Positions 1 to 4,780 of a DNA stretch of 5,564 bases are shown here, in pieces. This DNA is from Chloroflexota bacterium (GTDB taxonomy: Bacteria; Chloroflexota; UBA6077; JADZDV01). The stretch covers positions 1 to 5,564 of the forward strand of contig JADZDV010000021.1 of the NCBI GenBank assembly GCA_020850915.1. The letters are read 5' to 3'. A program made the translations under genes and the position numbers. Within the stretch, counting starts at the first letter, position 1, and each line of letters starts with the position of its first letter. The notes beneath the pieces were generated by a model. The model was not told where the DNA came from. It did not search any database and saw only the letters and a list, made by a program, of their open reading frames with translations.

Positions 1-26
1 CCACTAACCACTAACCACTAACCACT
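1..26. repeat. CCACTAA heptamer tandem repeat at the left edge
   Basis: Three perfect copies of CCACTAA occupy 1-21 and a partial fourth copy (CCACT) occupies 22-26, after which the sequence changes to GGCG. The array starts at the first base of the window, so it very probably continues to the left and the total copy number cannot be known. It lies about 70 bp before the dehydrogenase start codon and outside any reading frame I can support. Its function is unknown; a slippage-prone simple repeat is the plainest reading. Confidence 0.9.
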
Positions 27-52
27 GGCGATAGACGGCGTTCCCGGCGCGG

Positions 53-61
53 TGCTACGCT
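53..61 (+). promoter_or_regulatory. Weak extended -10 promoter candidate for the dehydrogenase
   Basis: TGC followed by TACGCT resembles an extended -10 element (TGn plus TATAAT, 3 of 6 matches). It would place the transcript start near 68 and leave a leader of roughly 28 nt that contains the ribosome binding site. No convincing -35 is visible. The match is weak alone. It gains some weight because similar TGn-TAnnnT elements precede the DAHP synthase (2743) and the OsmC-like gene (4724). Confidence 0.3.
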
Positions 62-85
62 CCCTGGCGTTCTGAAACAGTACAC

Positions 86-90
86 AGGAG
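86..90 (+). promoter_or_regulatory. Ribosome binding site of the dehydrogenase
   Basis: AGGAG lies five bases before the ATG at 96 and fixes that codon as the start. There is no competing in-frame start with a better site. Confidence 0.75.
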
Positions 91-95
91 ACTCG

Positions 96-1133
96 ATGCG
101 CGCTGCTGTTCTCGTCGCTCCCCGCCAGCTTGTCTTACAGGATGTTCCCGTGCCGAAGCTCAAGCCGGGCGAGGTGCTCATCCGGATGCACGCGAACTCT
201 GTCTGCGGGTCGGATGTCCACGCCTACCGGGGGACGCACGCTCGAGCGCAACCGGGTGGCTGGTTCGGCCACGAACTGGCAGGCGCCGTCGAGCAGCTCG
301 GCGCAGGGGTGGCCGGACTCGAGATCGGCCAGCGAGCAGCCGTGGACGGCGTGATCCCGTGCGGAGCGTGCCTGTACTGCCAGGAGGGGCATGGCAACCG
401 CTGCCTGAACTATCTGACCACCGGCTTCCGGGGCGACGGCGGCCTGGCGGAGTTTGTCCGCGTGCCGGCCGGGAACGTGTACCCGATCCCGGACAACGTG
501 ACGATGGACCAGGCGGCGCTGATCCAGCCGCTCTCGATCGCCTACCACGCCGTACACCGCCGTGCGGAGGTGCAGGCCGGGGAGACGATCGTCATCATGG
601 GAGCGGGACCGATCGGGCTGTGCTGCCTGGCGCTATGTCGGGCCCAGGGGGCGCGAGCGATCGTCTCCGACCTGCGCGACGGGCGCCTGCGGATGGCTGA
701 GCGGCTGGGCGCGGCGGCGGCGGTGGATATTCGGGAGCAGGGCCTGCTGGAGGTCGTGAAGGGTCAAACCGACAGCGTGGGGGCAAACCGCGTGATCGAG
801 TGCGTGGGCGGAGAGCAGGAGGAGACGCTGCTCGAGGCCTGCAAGCTGACCCGGCGGGGCGGTGTGATCGTGGTCGTTGGCCTGTTCTCATCGCCGAGCA
901 TGCCGCTTGGATCGCTGGACTTCGCGACGCGAGAGCTGACCGTCAAGGCGTCCCAGAGCTACGTGGGCGCGCAGACCTACGCCGCGTGCGTGGATCTCGT
1001 CGCCTCCGGGGCGATCGACCTGACACCGCTAGTGACCCACACGTTTCCGCTCGCCGGCGCGCCAGAGGCGCTACGGCGGCTGGACGCCGGCGACCAGCAG
1101 ATCGTCAAGGCGGTCATCCACCCGAACGAGTGA
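96..1133 (+). CDS. Zinc-dependent alcohol/polyol dehydrogenase, MDR superfamily
   Basis: A 345-residue medium-chain dehydrogenase/reductase of the sorbitol/threonine dehydrogenase type, expected to oxidise a secondary alcohol of a sugar, polyol or hydroxy acid with NAD+ in the cytoplasm. Seen in the sequence: an N-terminal GroES-like catalytic domain with zinc ligands Cys37 (VCGSD) and His59-Glu60 (GHE); the structural-zinc lobe with Cys89, Cys92, Cys95 and Cys103; and a Rossmann domain with GAGPIG at 169-174 and Asp192 at the end of the second strand, which favours NAD+ over NADP+. The length is normal for the family and AGGAG five bases upstream supports the ATG. One oddity is Gln144 in the IQPLS motif, where sorbitol and threonine dehydrogenases normally carry glutamate near the catalytic zinc. 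The substrate cannot be named: the neighbouring genes give no pathway, and the 228-bp gap with its own promoter argues against an operon with the downstream gene. Confidence 0.93.
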   Translation: MRAAVLVAPRQLVLQDVPVPKLKPGEVLIRMHANSVCGSDVHAYRGTHARAQPGGWFGHELAGAVEQLGAGVAGLEIGQRAAVDGVIPCGACLYCQEGHGNRCLNYLTTGFRGDGGLAEFVRVPAGNVYPIPDNVTMDQAALIQPLSIAYHAVHRRAEVQAGETIVIMGAGPIGLCCLALCRAQGARAIVSDLRDGRLRMAERLGAAAAVDIREQGLLEVVKGQTDSVGANRVIECVGGEQEETLLEACKLTRRGGVIVVVGLFSSPSMPLGSLDFATRELTVKASQSYVGAQTYAACVDLVASGAIDLTPLVTHTFPLAGAPEALRRLDAGDQQIVKAVIHPNE

Positions 1134-1171
1134 GCAACCGGCTTGACGCGAGGGCGAGGGCGGCGATTTCG

Positions 1172-1200
1172 TTGACCTGCCCGACGGTCTGCCGTATCCT
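1172..1200 (+). promoter_or_regulatory. Sigma70-type promoter for the substrate-binding protein gene
   Basis: TTGACC (1172-1177, 5 of 6 matches to TTGACA) is followed after exactly 17 bp by TATCCT (1195-1200, 4 of 6 matches to TATAAT). The predicted start near 1207 gives a leader of about 155 nt before the lipoprotein gene. A small dyad, ACGG-TCTG-CCGT (1184-1195), lies in the spacer and overlaps the first base of the -10. This is the best conventional promoter in the window, although no start site has been measured. Confidence 0.55.
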
Positions 1201-1208
1201 GGCCCAGA

Positions 1209-1308
1209 ACTCTGAACCACTGCGCGGCATGTCTGGACGAAGGCGAGCAGCGGCGCTCTGGCCGGACGTACCGACCACGGTACTCTGGCAACCGCGCGGC
1301 ACGTCTGG
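1209..1308 (+). repeat. Imperfect direct repeat in the SBP gene leader
   Basis: GCGCGGCATGTCTGG (1222-1236) recurs as GCGCGGCACGTCTGG (1294-1308), 14 of 15 bases identical and 72 bp apart. Both copies are preceded by ACTCTG at a similar distance (1209 and 1282). Between them, GTACCG (1268-1273) and CGGTAC (1278-1283) form a perfect 6-bp inverted repeat around ACCA. All of it lies downstream of the predicted transcript start, so it could be a pair of protein-binding sites or part of a folded leader RNA. It does not match a riboswitch class I can name; in particular the conserved core of the TPP riboswitch is absent. Confidence 0.6.
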
Positions 1309-1345
1309 CTGGAGCTGCCCGCCGCGACAACAGAGATGAATGTTG

Positions 1346-1351
1346 AAGGAG
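1346..1351 (+). promoter_or_regulatory. Ribosome binding site of the SBP gene
   Basis: AAGGAG ends ten bases before the ATG at 1362 and supports that start. A second in-frame ATG at 1380 has a weaker AGGGA (1369-1373) six bases upstream, so either codon could be used. The signal peptide works from both. Confidence 0.55.
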
Positions 1352-1361
1352 ACCTGTCTTC

Positions 1362-2612
1362 ATGCACCAGGGAATTCTCATGGCATCGCGCGGATCGCTG
1401 TTCCGCTCCGTCATCGGGCTGGTCGGCGCAACGCTGCTCCTGTCAGCGTGCAGCGGAGCCCCGGCGCCAACCCCCAAGGCCGCGGAAGTGCCGACGACCG
1501 CGCCTGCCAAGCCGGCCCCGCCGGTAGCCCCGGCTGCGCCAGCGGCGTCACCCGCGGCGGCCGCGCCGGCCGCCAGCCCTGTTTCTGGCGCGCCCGTGGC
1601 CAGCCCCGCCGCGGCACCTCCCGCCGCCAGCCCCGCGGCGGCGGCCAGGCCGAGCGGTCCCGTGGACACCGTCACGGCGGCCGTGAGCCCGAACTTCATG
1701 CACCTGCCCACGTTCGTGGCGATCGAGAAGGGCATCTTCGCGAAGAACAACCTCGACGTGAAGACCAAGATCCTGAGCAGTGGCCAGGAGATGGCGAAGG
1801 CTGTCCAGGCGAACGAGGCCCAGTTCATGGGCGGCGCCATCTCGAATACGCCCACCGCGCGCGCTATCGACGTCGACGTCGTCGGCTTTATCGGCTACAT
1901 GAACGACGCGACGACCGCCCACTCAGACGATATGCTCGCCATTCTGGCGCGCTCCGATCGCGGCATCGAAGCGGGCAATCTGAACTCGCTGGTCGGGAAG
2001 AAGCTCGGGACGATCGTCGGCGGCACAGGGCACGTCTACCTGCTCAAGCTGCTGAAGGCGGCAAACATCCCGGCCGACAAGGTGGAAGTGCTGAACGTGA
2101 CCCAGGCGAACACCGTCTCGACGATCCAGACGGGCGCGGTGGACGCGGTCGTCGCCTTCGAGCCGTACGTGGCCCAGATTCGGGAGACGGTCCCGGGGCT
2201 GATCACCGTGAAGCAGGGCGGCGGAGTGCTTGGTTACACGATCATGTTCTCGGCGACCGGCGACTACATCAAGAAGAACCCCGACCTGGTGAAGCGGATG
2301 ACCCTCGCGCTGGCGGAGTCGGAGCAGTACATTCGCCAGCACCCGGACGAGGCCGCTGAGATCGGGACGCACTGGGTGACTGGCCTGCCGCTCGGCATCG
2401 CGAAGAAGGCGGTGGTCAACATGCGGTTCGATCCGCGGATCAGCAAGTATACGGTGGAGACGTACAGGGAATCCGTCCAGGACCTGATCGATCAGAAGGC
2501 GCTCAAGAGCGCCGCGTGCTGCCAGCCGGAGGCTGCAATCAACACGACGATCGTCGACCAGGTACTCAAAGAGCACCCGGAGTTCATCTCGGACATCAAG
2601 CCGATCCCGTAG
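1362..2612 (+). CDS. ABC transporter substrate-binding lipoprotein, NitT/TauT (NMT1/THI5-like) family
   Basis: A 416-residue lipid-anchored solute receptor on the outer face of the cytoplasmic membrane, expected to hand its ligand to an ABC importer. Residues 10-29 form a signal peptide with an arginine n-region and a hydrophobic core. It ends in the lipobox LSAC, with Cys30 as the lipidation site. A 70-residue Ala/Pro/Ser linker (31-100) follows, then a periplasmic-binding fold: AIEKGIF near 120-126, the second-lobe entry LGTIVGGTGHVYLLKLL (215-231), and QTGAVDAVVAFEPY (256-269), the pattern seen in SsuA/TauA/ThiY-type receptors. Nothing here identifies the ligand; nitrate, sulfonates, pyrimidine precursors and aromatic acids are all known in the family. 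Adjacent Cys386-Cys387 near the C terminus are unusual. No permease or ATPase gene lies in the window, so this looks like a stand-alone receptor. The start could instead be the ATG at 1380, giving 410 residues. Confidence 0.9.
   Translation: MHQGILMASRGSLFRSVIGLVGATLLLSACSGAPAPTPKAAEVPTTAPAKPAPPVAPAAPAASPAAAAPAASPVSGAPVASPAAAPPAASPAAAARPSGPVDTVTAAVSPNFMHLPTFVAIEKGIFAKNNLDVKTKILSSGQEMAKAVQANEAQFMGGAISNTPTARAIDVDVVGFIGYMNDATTAHSDDMLAILARSDRGIEAGNLNSLVGKKLGTIVGGTGHVYLLKLLKAANIPADKVEVLNVTQANTVSTIQTGAVDAVVAFEPYVAQIRETVPGLITVKQGGGVLGYTIMFSATGDYIKKNPDLVKRMTLALAESEQYIRQHPDEAAEIGTHWVTGLPLGIAKKAVVNMRFDPRISKYTVETYRESVQDLIDQKALKSAACCQPEAAINTTIVDQVLKEHPEFISDIKPIP
1539..1646 (+). repeat. Four 27-bp repeats encoding a nine-residue Pro/Ala/Ser unit
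   Basis: Within the lipoprotein linker, residues 60-95 form four in-register units of nine residues: PAASPAAAA, PAASPVSGA, PVASPAAAP and PAASPAAAA. The Ser-Pro pair recurs at 63, 72, 81 and 90, so the matching codons start at 1548, 1575, 1602 and 1629, exactly 27 bp apart. The DNA has diverged at synonymous and some non-synonymous sites. This indicates old tandem duplication rather than a recent expansion. The encoded segment is probably an extended spacer that lifts the binding domain away from the membrane. Confidence 0.85.
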
Positions 2613-2640
2613 GTTGGCTGGCCGCGATCGGGTGCAACTG

Positions 2641-2674
2641 GCCGGGGCGGGCCGCCAGGATGGTCCGCCCCGGC
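2641..2674 (+). terminator. Strong GC hairpin after the SBP gene, likely terminator
   Basis: GCCGGGGCGG (2641-2650) pairs perfectly with CCGCCCCGGC (2665-2674). The stem can be extended inward by four pairs, two of them G-U, leaving a six-base loop (2655-2660). It begins 28 bases after the stop codon of the lipoprotein gene, the usual place for a terminator. No T-run follows (GTGAGGCAC), so it is not a textbook intrinsic terminator. It could stop transcription without one, or protect the 3' end of the mRNA. Confidence 0.5.
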
Positions 2675-2692
2675 GTGAGGCACACCCGCCGC

Positions 2693-2717
2693 CGGACCGG
2701 TCCAGCGGTCCGACCGC
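2693..2717. promoter_or_regulatory. Overlapping dyads upstream of the DAHP synthase, operator candidate
   Basis: A perfect 10-bp palindrome, GGACCGGTCC (2694-2703), is followed by a 13-bp dyad, GCGGTC-c-GACCGC (2705-2717). CGGACC (2693-2698) also pairs with GGTCCG (2707-2712), so GGTCC or its complement occurs three times in 19 bases. The block ends about 40 bp before the predicted transcript start of the DAHP synthase gene. That position suits binding of a dimeric repressor or activator, but GC-rich DNA produces such dyads by chance fairly often. Confidence 0.35.
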
Positions 2718-2742
2718 CTCGGGCGGGTCTCACCTCCCGTGG

Positions 2743-2751
2743 TGGTAGAAT
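2743..2751 (+). promoter_or_regulatory. Extended -10 promoter for the DAHP synthase
   Basis: TGG followed by TAGAAT (2746-2751) matches an extended -10 element, the hexamer agreeing with TATAAT at 5 of 6 positions. No -35 is visible at 16-18 bp upstream, as is common when the TGn extension is present. The expected transcript start is near 2758-2760, directly at the GTG chosen as start codon. This points to a leaderless message. Confidence 0.55.
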
Positions 2752-2759
2752 GCACGGTC

Positions 2760-3830
2760 GTGAAGACGAGAGACGTTCGCGTCGAAACGATTCGCCCGCT
2801 GTTGCCACCCGCGATCCTGCAAGAGGAGCTACCTCTGAGTGAGGCTGCCTCCGAGGGGGTGGCAGGCGCCCGCGAGGAGATCGTTCGCATTCTGAACAGA
2901 GAAGACGATCGACTCATCGTGGTGGTCGGACCCTGCTCGATCCACGACCCGGAAGCAGGACGGGAGTACGCGCGGCGCCTGAAAGAGGTGTCCCAGGAGC
3001 TGCGGCGCGACCTCTGCATCGTGATGCGGGTGTACTTCGAGAAGCCCAGAACGACCGTCGGGTGGAAGGGGCTCATCAACGACCCGCGGCTGGACGGCTC
3101 GTTCGCGATCAACGAGGGGCTGCGACTGGCGAGAAGGCTCCTGCTGCACGTCGTGGAGTTGGGACTGCCCACAGCCTGCGAGTTCCTCGATCCGATCACG
3201 CCACAGTTCACCTCGGACCTGGTGAGCTGGGGCGCCATCGGCGCGCGGACGACCGAGAGCCAGGTCCATCGCGAGCTTGCATCTGGCCTTTCGATGCCAG
3301 TCGGTTTCAAGAATGGGACCGACGGCGGCGTTCAGGTGGCTATCGACGCCTGCCGAGCGGCGGCGCACCCACACCATTTCCTGGGCGTCACCGAGCAGGG
3401 GCTCGCTGGCATCGTCTCCACGCGGGGCAATCCAGATTGCCATGTCATCCTGCGCGGGGGGCGCGAGGGGACCAATTTTGACGCTGCAAGCGTCGGCCGG
3501 ACGCTCGAGGCGCTGCGAAAGGCTGGCCTGCCTGAGCGGATCATGATCGACACGAGCCACGGCAACAGCGGGAAGGACTACCGCTTACAGCCGGTGGCGG
3601 CGCGCGCCGTTGGTGTGCAGGTGGCTGGCGGCCAGCATGGCATCTTCGGACTCATGATGGAGTCGTTTCTATCAGGCGGCCGCCAGGAGCTCAGCAATCC
3701 GGACGGGCTAGTCTTCGGGCAGTCCGTTACCGACGAGTGCATGGACTGGGAGATGACGGCGGGCGTCCTTCGCGAGCTCGCCAGCGCCGCGCGTCATCGT
3801 CGAGAGGTTGCCGCGCTCGCCGCGCGCTGA
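2760..3830 (+). CDS. aroF: 3-deoxy-7-phosphoheptulonate (DAHP) synthase, class I, AroF/G/H type
   Basis: Catalyses the first step of the shikimate pathway in the cytoplasm: phosphoenolpyruvate plus erythrose 4-phosphate gives DAHP and phosphate. The 356-residue chain has the usual length and an intact active site. Metal ligands are Cys59 (GPCSIHD), His267 (DTSHGNS), Glu301 (MMES) and Asp325 (VTDEC). Phosphate and PEP contacts include Arg90, Lys95 and Arg97 (FEKPRTTVGWKG), Arg163 (GARTTESQVHRELASGL), Lys184 (GFKNGTDG) and Arg232 (LRGG). From memory, motifs such as LSMPVGFKNGTDG and HGNSxKDYR read closer to E. coli AroF/AroH than AroG, hence the tentative symbol. Residues around Asp144, Pro148, Gln149 and Ser178 correspond to the feedback-inhibitor pocket of E. 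coli enzymes, so allosteric control by an aromatic amino acid is plausible; which one is unclear. The GTG at 2760 aligns with the family N terminus and sits at the predicted transcript start. An in-frame GTG at 2739 would add seven residues, but it precedes the -10 element and has no close ribosome binding site. Confidence 0.95.
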   Translation: MKTRDVRVETIRPLLPPAILQEELPLSEAASEGVAGAREEIVRILNREDDRLIVVVGPCSIHDPEAGREYARRLKEVSQELRRDLCIVMRVYFEKPRTTVGWKGLINDPRLDGSFAINEGLRLARRLLLHVVELGLPTACEFLDPITPQFTSDLVSWGAIGARTTESQVHRELASGLSMPVGFKNGTDGGVQVAIDACRAAAHPHHFLGVTEQGLAGIVSTRGNPDCHVILRGGREGTNFDAASVGRTLEALRKAGLPERIMIDTSHGNSGKDYRLQPVAARAVGVQVAGGQHGIFGLMMESFLSGGRQELSNPDGLVFGQSVTDECMDWEMTAGVLRELASAARHRREVAALAAR

Positions 3831-4088
3831 TTGCCCGTTTTCAAGCCCCCGAGCACCCTCCTCCCCGCGCGGCACTGGACCTCTCTCCGGCCGAGACCAT
3901 CTGTTCGCTCGGGGCGTGAGGATCCCGACGCGCGAGCGACGGGTCTGGCGAAGGCGCTCGAGGGGGCGCAGAGCCTATCGCGAGCGCATGACGAGGGCGG
4001 ACAGCTCGCCGCGGACGGCGCCGTTCTGGCGGTGGCGCAGGCCGCGCGCGTCCGGTCGTCCTGACGGCGAGCAGGCAGGTTCCGTCGA
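3831..4088. other. Convergent intergenic region with a coding-like stretch
   Basis: This 258-bp region separates the DAHP synthase from the minus-strand gene facing it. It contains a hairpin (3905-3939) and a perfect 10-bp palindrome, ACGGCGCCGT (4015-4024). One plus-strand frame, open to a TGA at 4062-4064, has strongly GC-ending codons from about 3906 and encodes an Ala/Gly/Leu-rich helical-looking tail (for example ATGLAKALEGAQ). Its only start in reach is a TTG at 3831 directly after the DAHP synthase stop, without a ribosome binding site. I do not call it a gene; it may be chance or the eroded end of one. Confidence 0.5.
3905..3939. terminator. Hairpin between convergent genes, possible terminator
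   Basis: TCGCTCG (3905-3911) pairs with CGAGCGA (3933-3939). After a small internal loop, GCGT (3914-3917) pairs with ACGC (3928-3931) around the ten-base loop GAGGATCCCG. It begins 74 bases after the DAHP synthase stop and lacks a T-run on either strand, so a role as terminator is an inference from position and stem strength. Confidence 0.35.
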
Positions 4089-4634
4089 TCAACCCCCGCC
4101 GGCGGCCCGGCGGAAGTCGGCAGGGAAAACCTCGAGGACCCAGGTCGCGTCCAGCGCGCGGCGGCGAAAATCGCCGCCGCCGAGACCCACAAAGTCACGC
4201 GTGTGGACGTCCATGCGCAGGTTTGCTTCGGCCGGGAAGTACAGATTGTGGCGGGCGATCAGGTCGTTCACGCGGGAGAAGTCGAATTGCTCGGCGTGGT
4301 GGCGCCAGGCGGCGCGGAAGCAGGTCGGGGTCTCTCGGTGCCGTGCGGCGAGCCACCGCCAGTCCGCGGCCAACTGCGCCGTCGCAGCCTCGACCAGGAG
4401 ATCGATCCGCTTCAGACGGCGTGACCAGGCGGGCGCACCCCCGGTCGCAAGCGCGAGCACGCGTTTCTCAGTGGGGATGTAAGCGCTCGGGATGAACGGG
4501 CCGATTGGCTTTGGGTCAGTCGCCGGCTCGGCGACAGCCGAAGCGGCCTGCTCCTGGTCGAACGCCAGCGGTGCGGCACGGCGGCGGCTGACGGTGAGAG
4601 ACGAAAGTCCGAGAGCGAGATCCGGGAAGTCCAT
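4089..4634 (-). CDS. Conserved-looking hypothetical protein of unknown function
   Basis: I do not recognise this 181-residue protein as a member of a named family. It appears soluble: no signal peptide or membrane segment is visible. The first 55 residues are low in structure and rich in Ala, Pro and Ser. Residues 70-115 form a charged, Trp-containing helical stretch (RRLKRIDLLVEAA, ADWRWLAARH). The most family-like part is 116-174, with FDFSRVNDLIARHNLYFPAEA and then RMDVHTRDFVGL and LDATWVLEVFPADF, a pattern suggesting a folded alpha/beta core. It has a single cysteine (Cys105). Start choice is uncertain: ATG 4634 is preceded on the minus strand by TATCCT (4646-4641) with a six-base gap, as in a leaderless gene. 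ATG codons at 4658 and 4706 would add 8 or 24 residues but have no ribosome binding site. It diverges from the OsmC-like gene and converges on the DAHP synthase. The coding call rests on long openness, GC-ending codons and plausible composition. Confidence 0.7.
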   Translation of the reverse strand: MDFPDLALGLSSLTVSRRRAAPLAFDQEQAASAVAEPATDPKPIGPFIPSAYIPTEKRVLALATGGAPAWSRRLKRIDLLVEAATAQLAADWRWLAARHRETPTCFRAAWRHHAEQFDFSRVNDLIARHNLYFPAEANLRMDVHTRDFVGLGGGDFRRRALDATWVLEVFPADFRRAAGGG

Positions 4635-4640
4635 GCCGGA

Positions 4641-4646
4641 AGGATA
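4641..4646 (-). promoter_or_regulatory. -10 element giving a leaderless start for the minus-strand gene
   Basis: Read on the minus strand, TATCCT (4 of 6 matches to TATAAT) is followed by six bases and then the ATG at 4634. A start seven bases after the hexamer would fall on the A of that ATG. The same hexamer serves in the SBP promoter at 1195. No -35 is evident. Confidence 0.35.
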
Positions 4647-4723
4647 CCGGTCGAGCATGCCATACGGGCCAGCACTGTCGTCGGGCGGAGGCGCGCACGC
4701 ATGCATCGCGCGAGCCGGCGCTC

Positions 4724-4732
4724 TGCTACGAT
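4724..4732 (+). promoter_or_regulatory. Extended -10 promoter for the OsmC-like gene
   Basis: TGC followed by TACGAT (4727-4732, 4 of 6 matches) forms an extended -10 element. The predicted transcript start near 4739 leaves a leader of about 42 nt that contains the strong ribosome binding site. No clear -35 is seen. Confidence 0.45.
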
Positions 4733-4766
4733 TGCGGTCGCAAGGTGAAGCTCTTGCTCCGCTGTG

Positions 4767-4773
4767 AAGGAGG
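4767..4773 (+). promoter_or_regulatory. Strong ribosome binding site deciding the OsmC-like start
   Basis: AAGGAGG ends seven bases before the ATG at 4781 and only one base before the in-frame ATG at 4775. This selects 4781. The upstream in-frame GTG at 4745 lies before the site and is not needed. Confidence 0.85.
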
Positions 4774-4780
4774 GATGGAC

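Noticed and set aside
1201..1361. TPP riboswitch before the THI5-like receptor gene
   Set aside because: The conserved CTGAGA and ACCTGATC-type core elements of that class are not present in the leader.
977..1855. Minus-strand open frame of about 292 residues spanning the dehydrogenase end and the SBP start
   Set aside because: Its Ala/Gly-rich middle is the reverse complement of the repetitive linker and it overlaps two well-supported genes. This is a high-GC shadow frame.
1340..2359. Long plus-strand open frame of about 339 residues overlapping the SBP gene
   Set aside because: It encodes an Arg/Gly/Ser-rich sequence with no domain, while the other frame gives a complete signal peptide, lipobox and binding-protein fold.
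2739..2762. GTG at 2739 as start of the DAHP synthase
   Set aside because: It lies upstream of the -10 element, has no close ribosome binding site and adds seven residues beyond the normal family N terminus.
2492..3310. Minus-strand open frame of about 272 residues opposite the DAHP synthase
   Set aside because: Ser/Arg-rich low-complexity product opposite a gene whose complete active site is visible on the plus strand.
3808..4482. Plus-strand open frame of about 224 residues opposite the hypothetical gene
   Set aside because: Strongly Arg/Ser/Ala-biased with no recognisable pattern. The minus-strand frame has balanced composition and a fold-like core.
4745..4780. GTG at 4745 or ATG at 4775 as start of the OsmC-like gene
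   Set aside because: The strong AAGGAGG at 4767-4773 lies after the first and only one base before the second; it is ideally spaced for the ATG at 4781.
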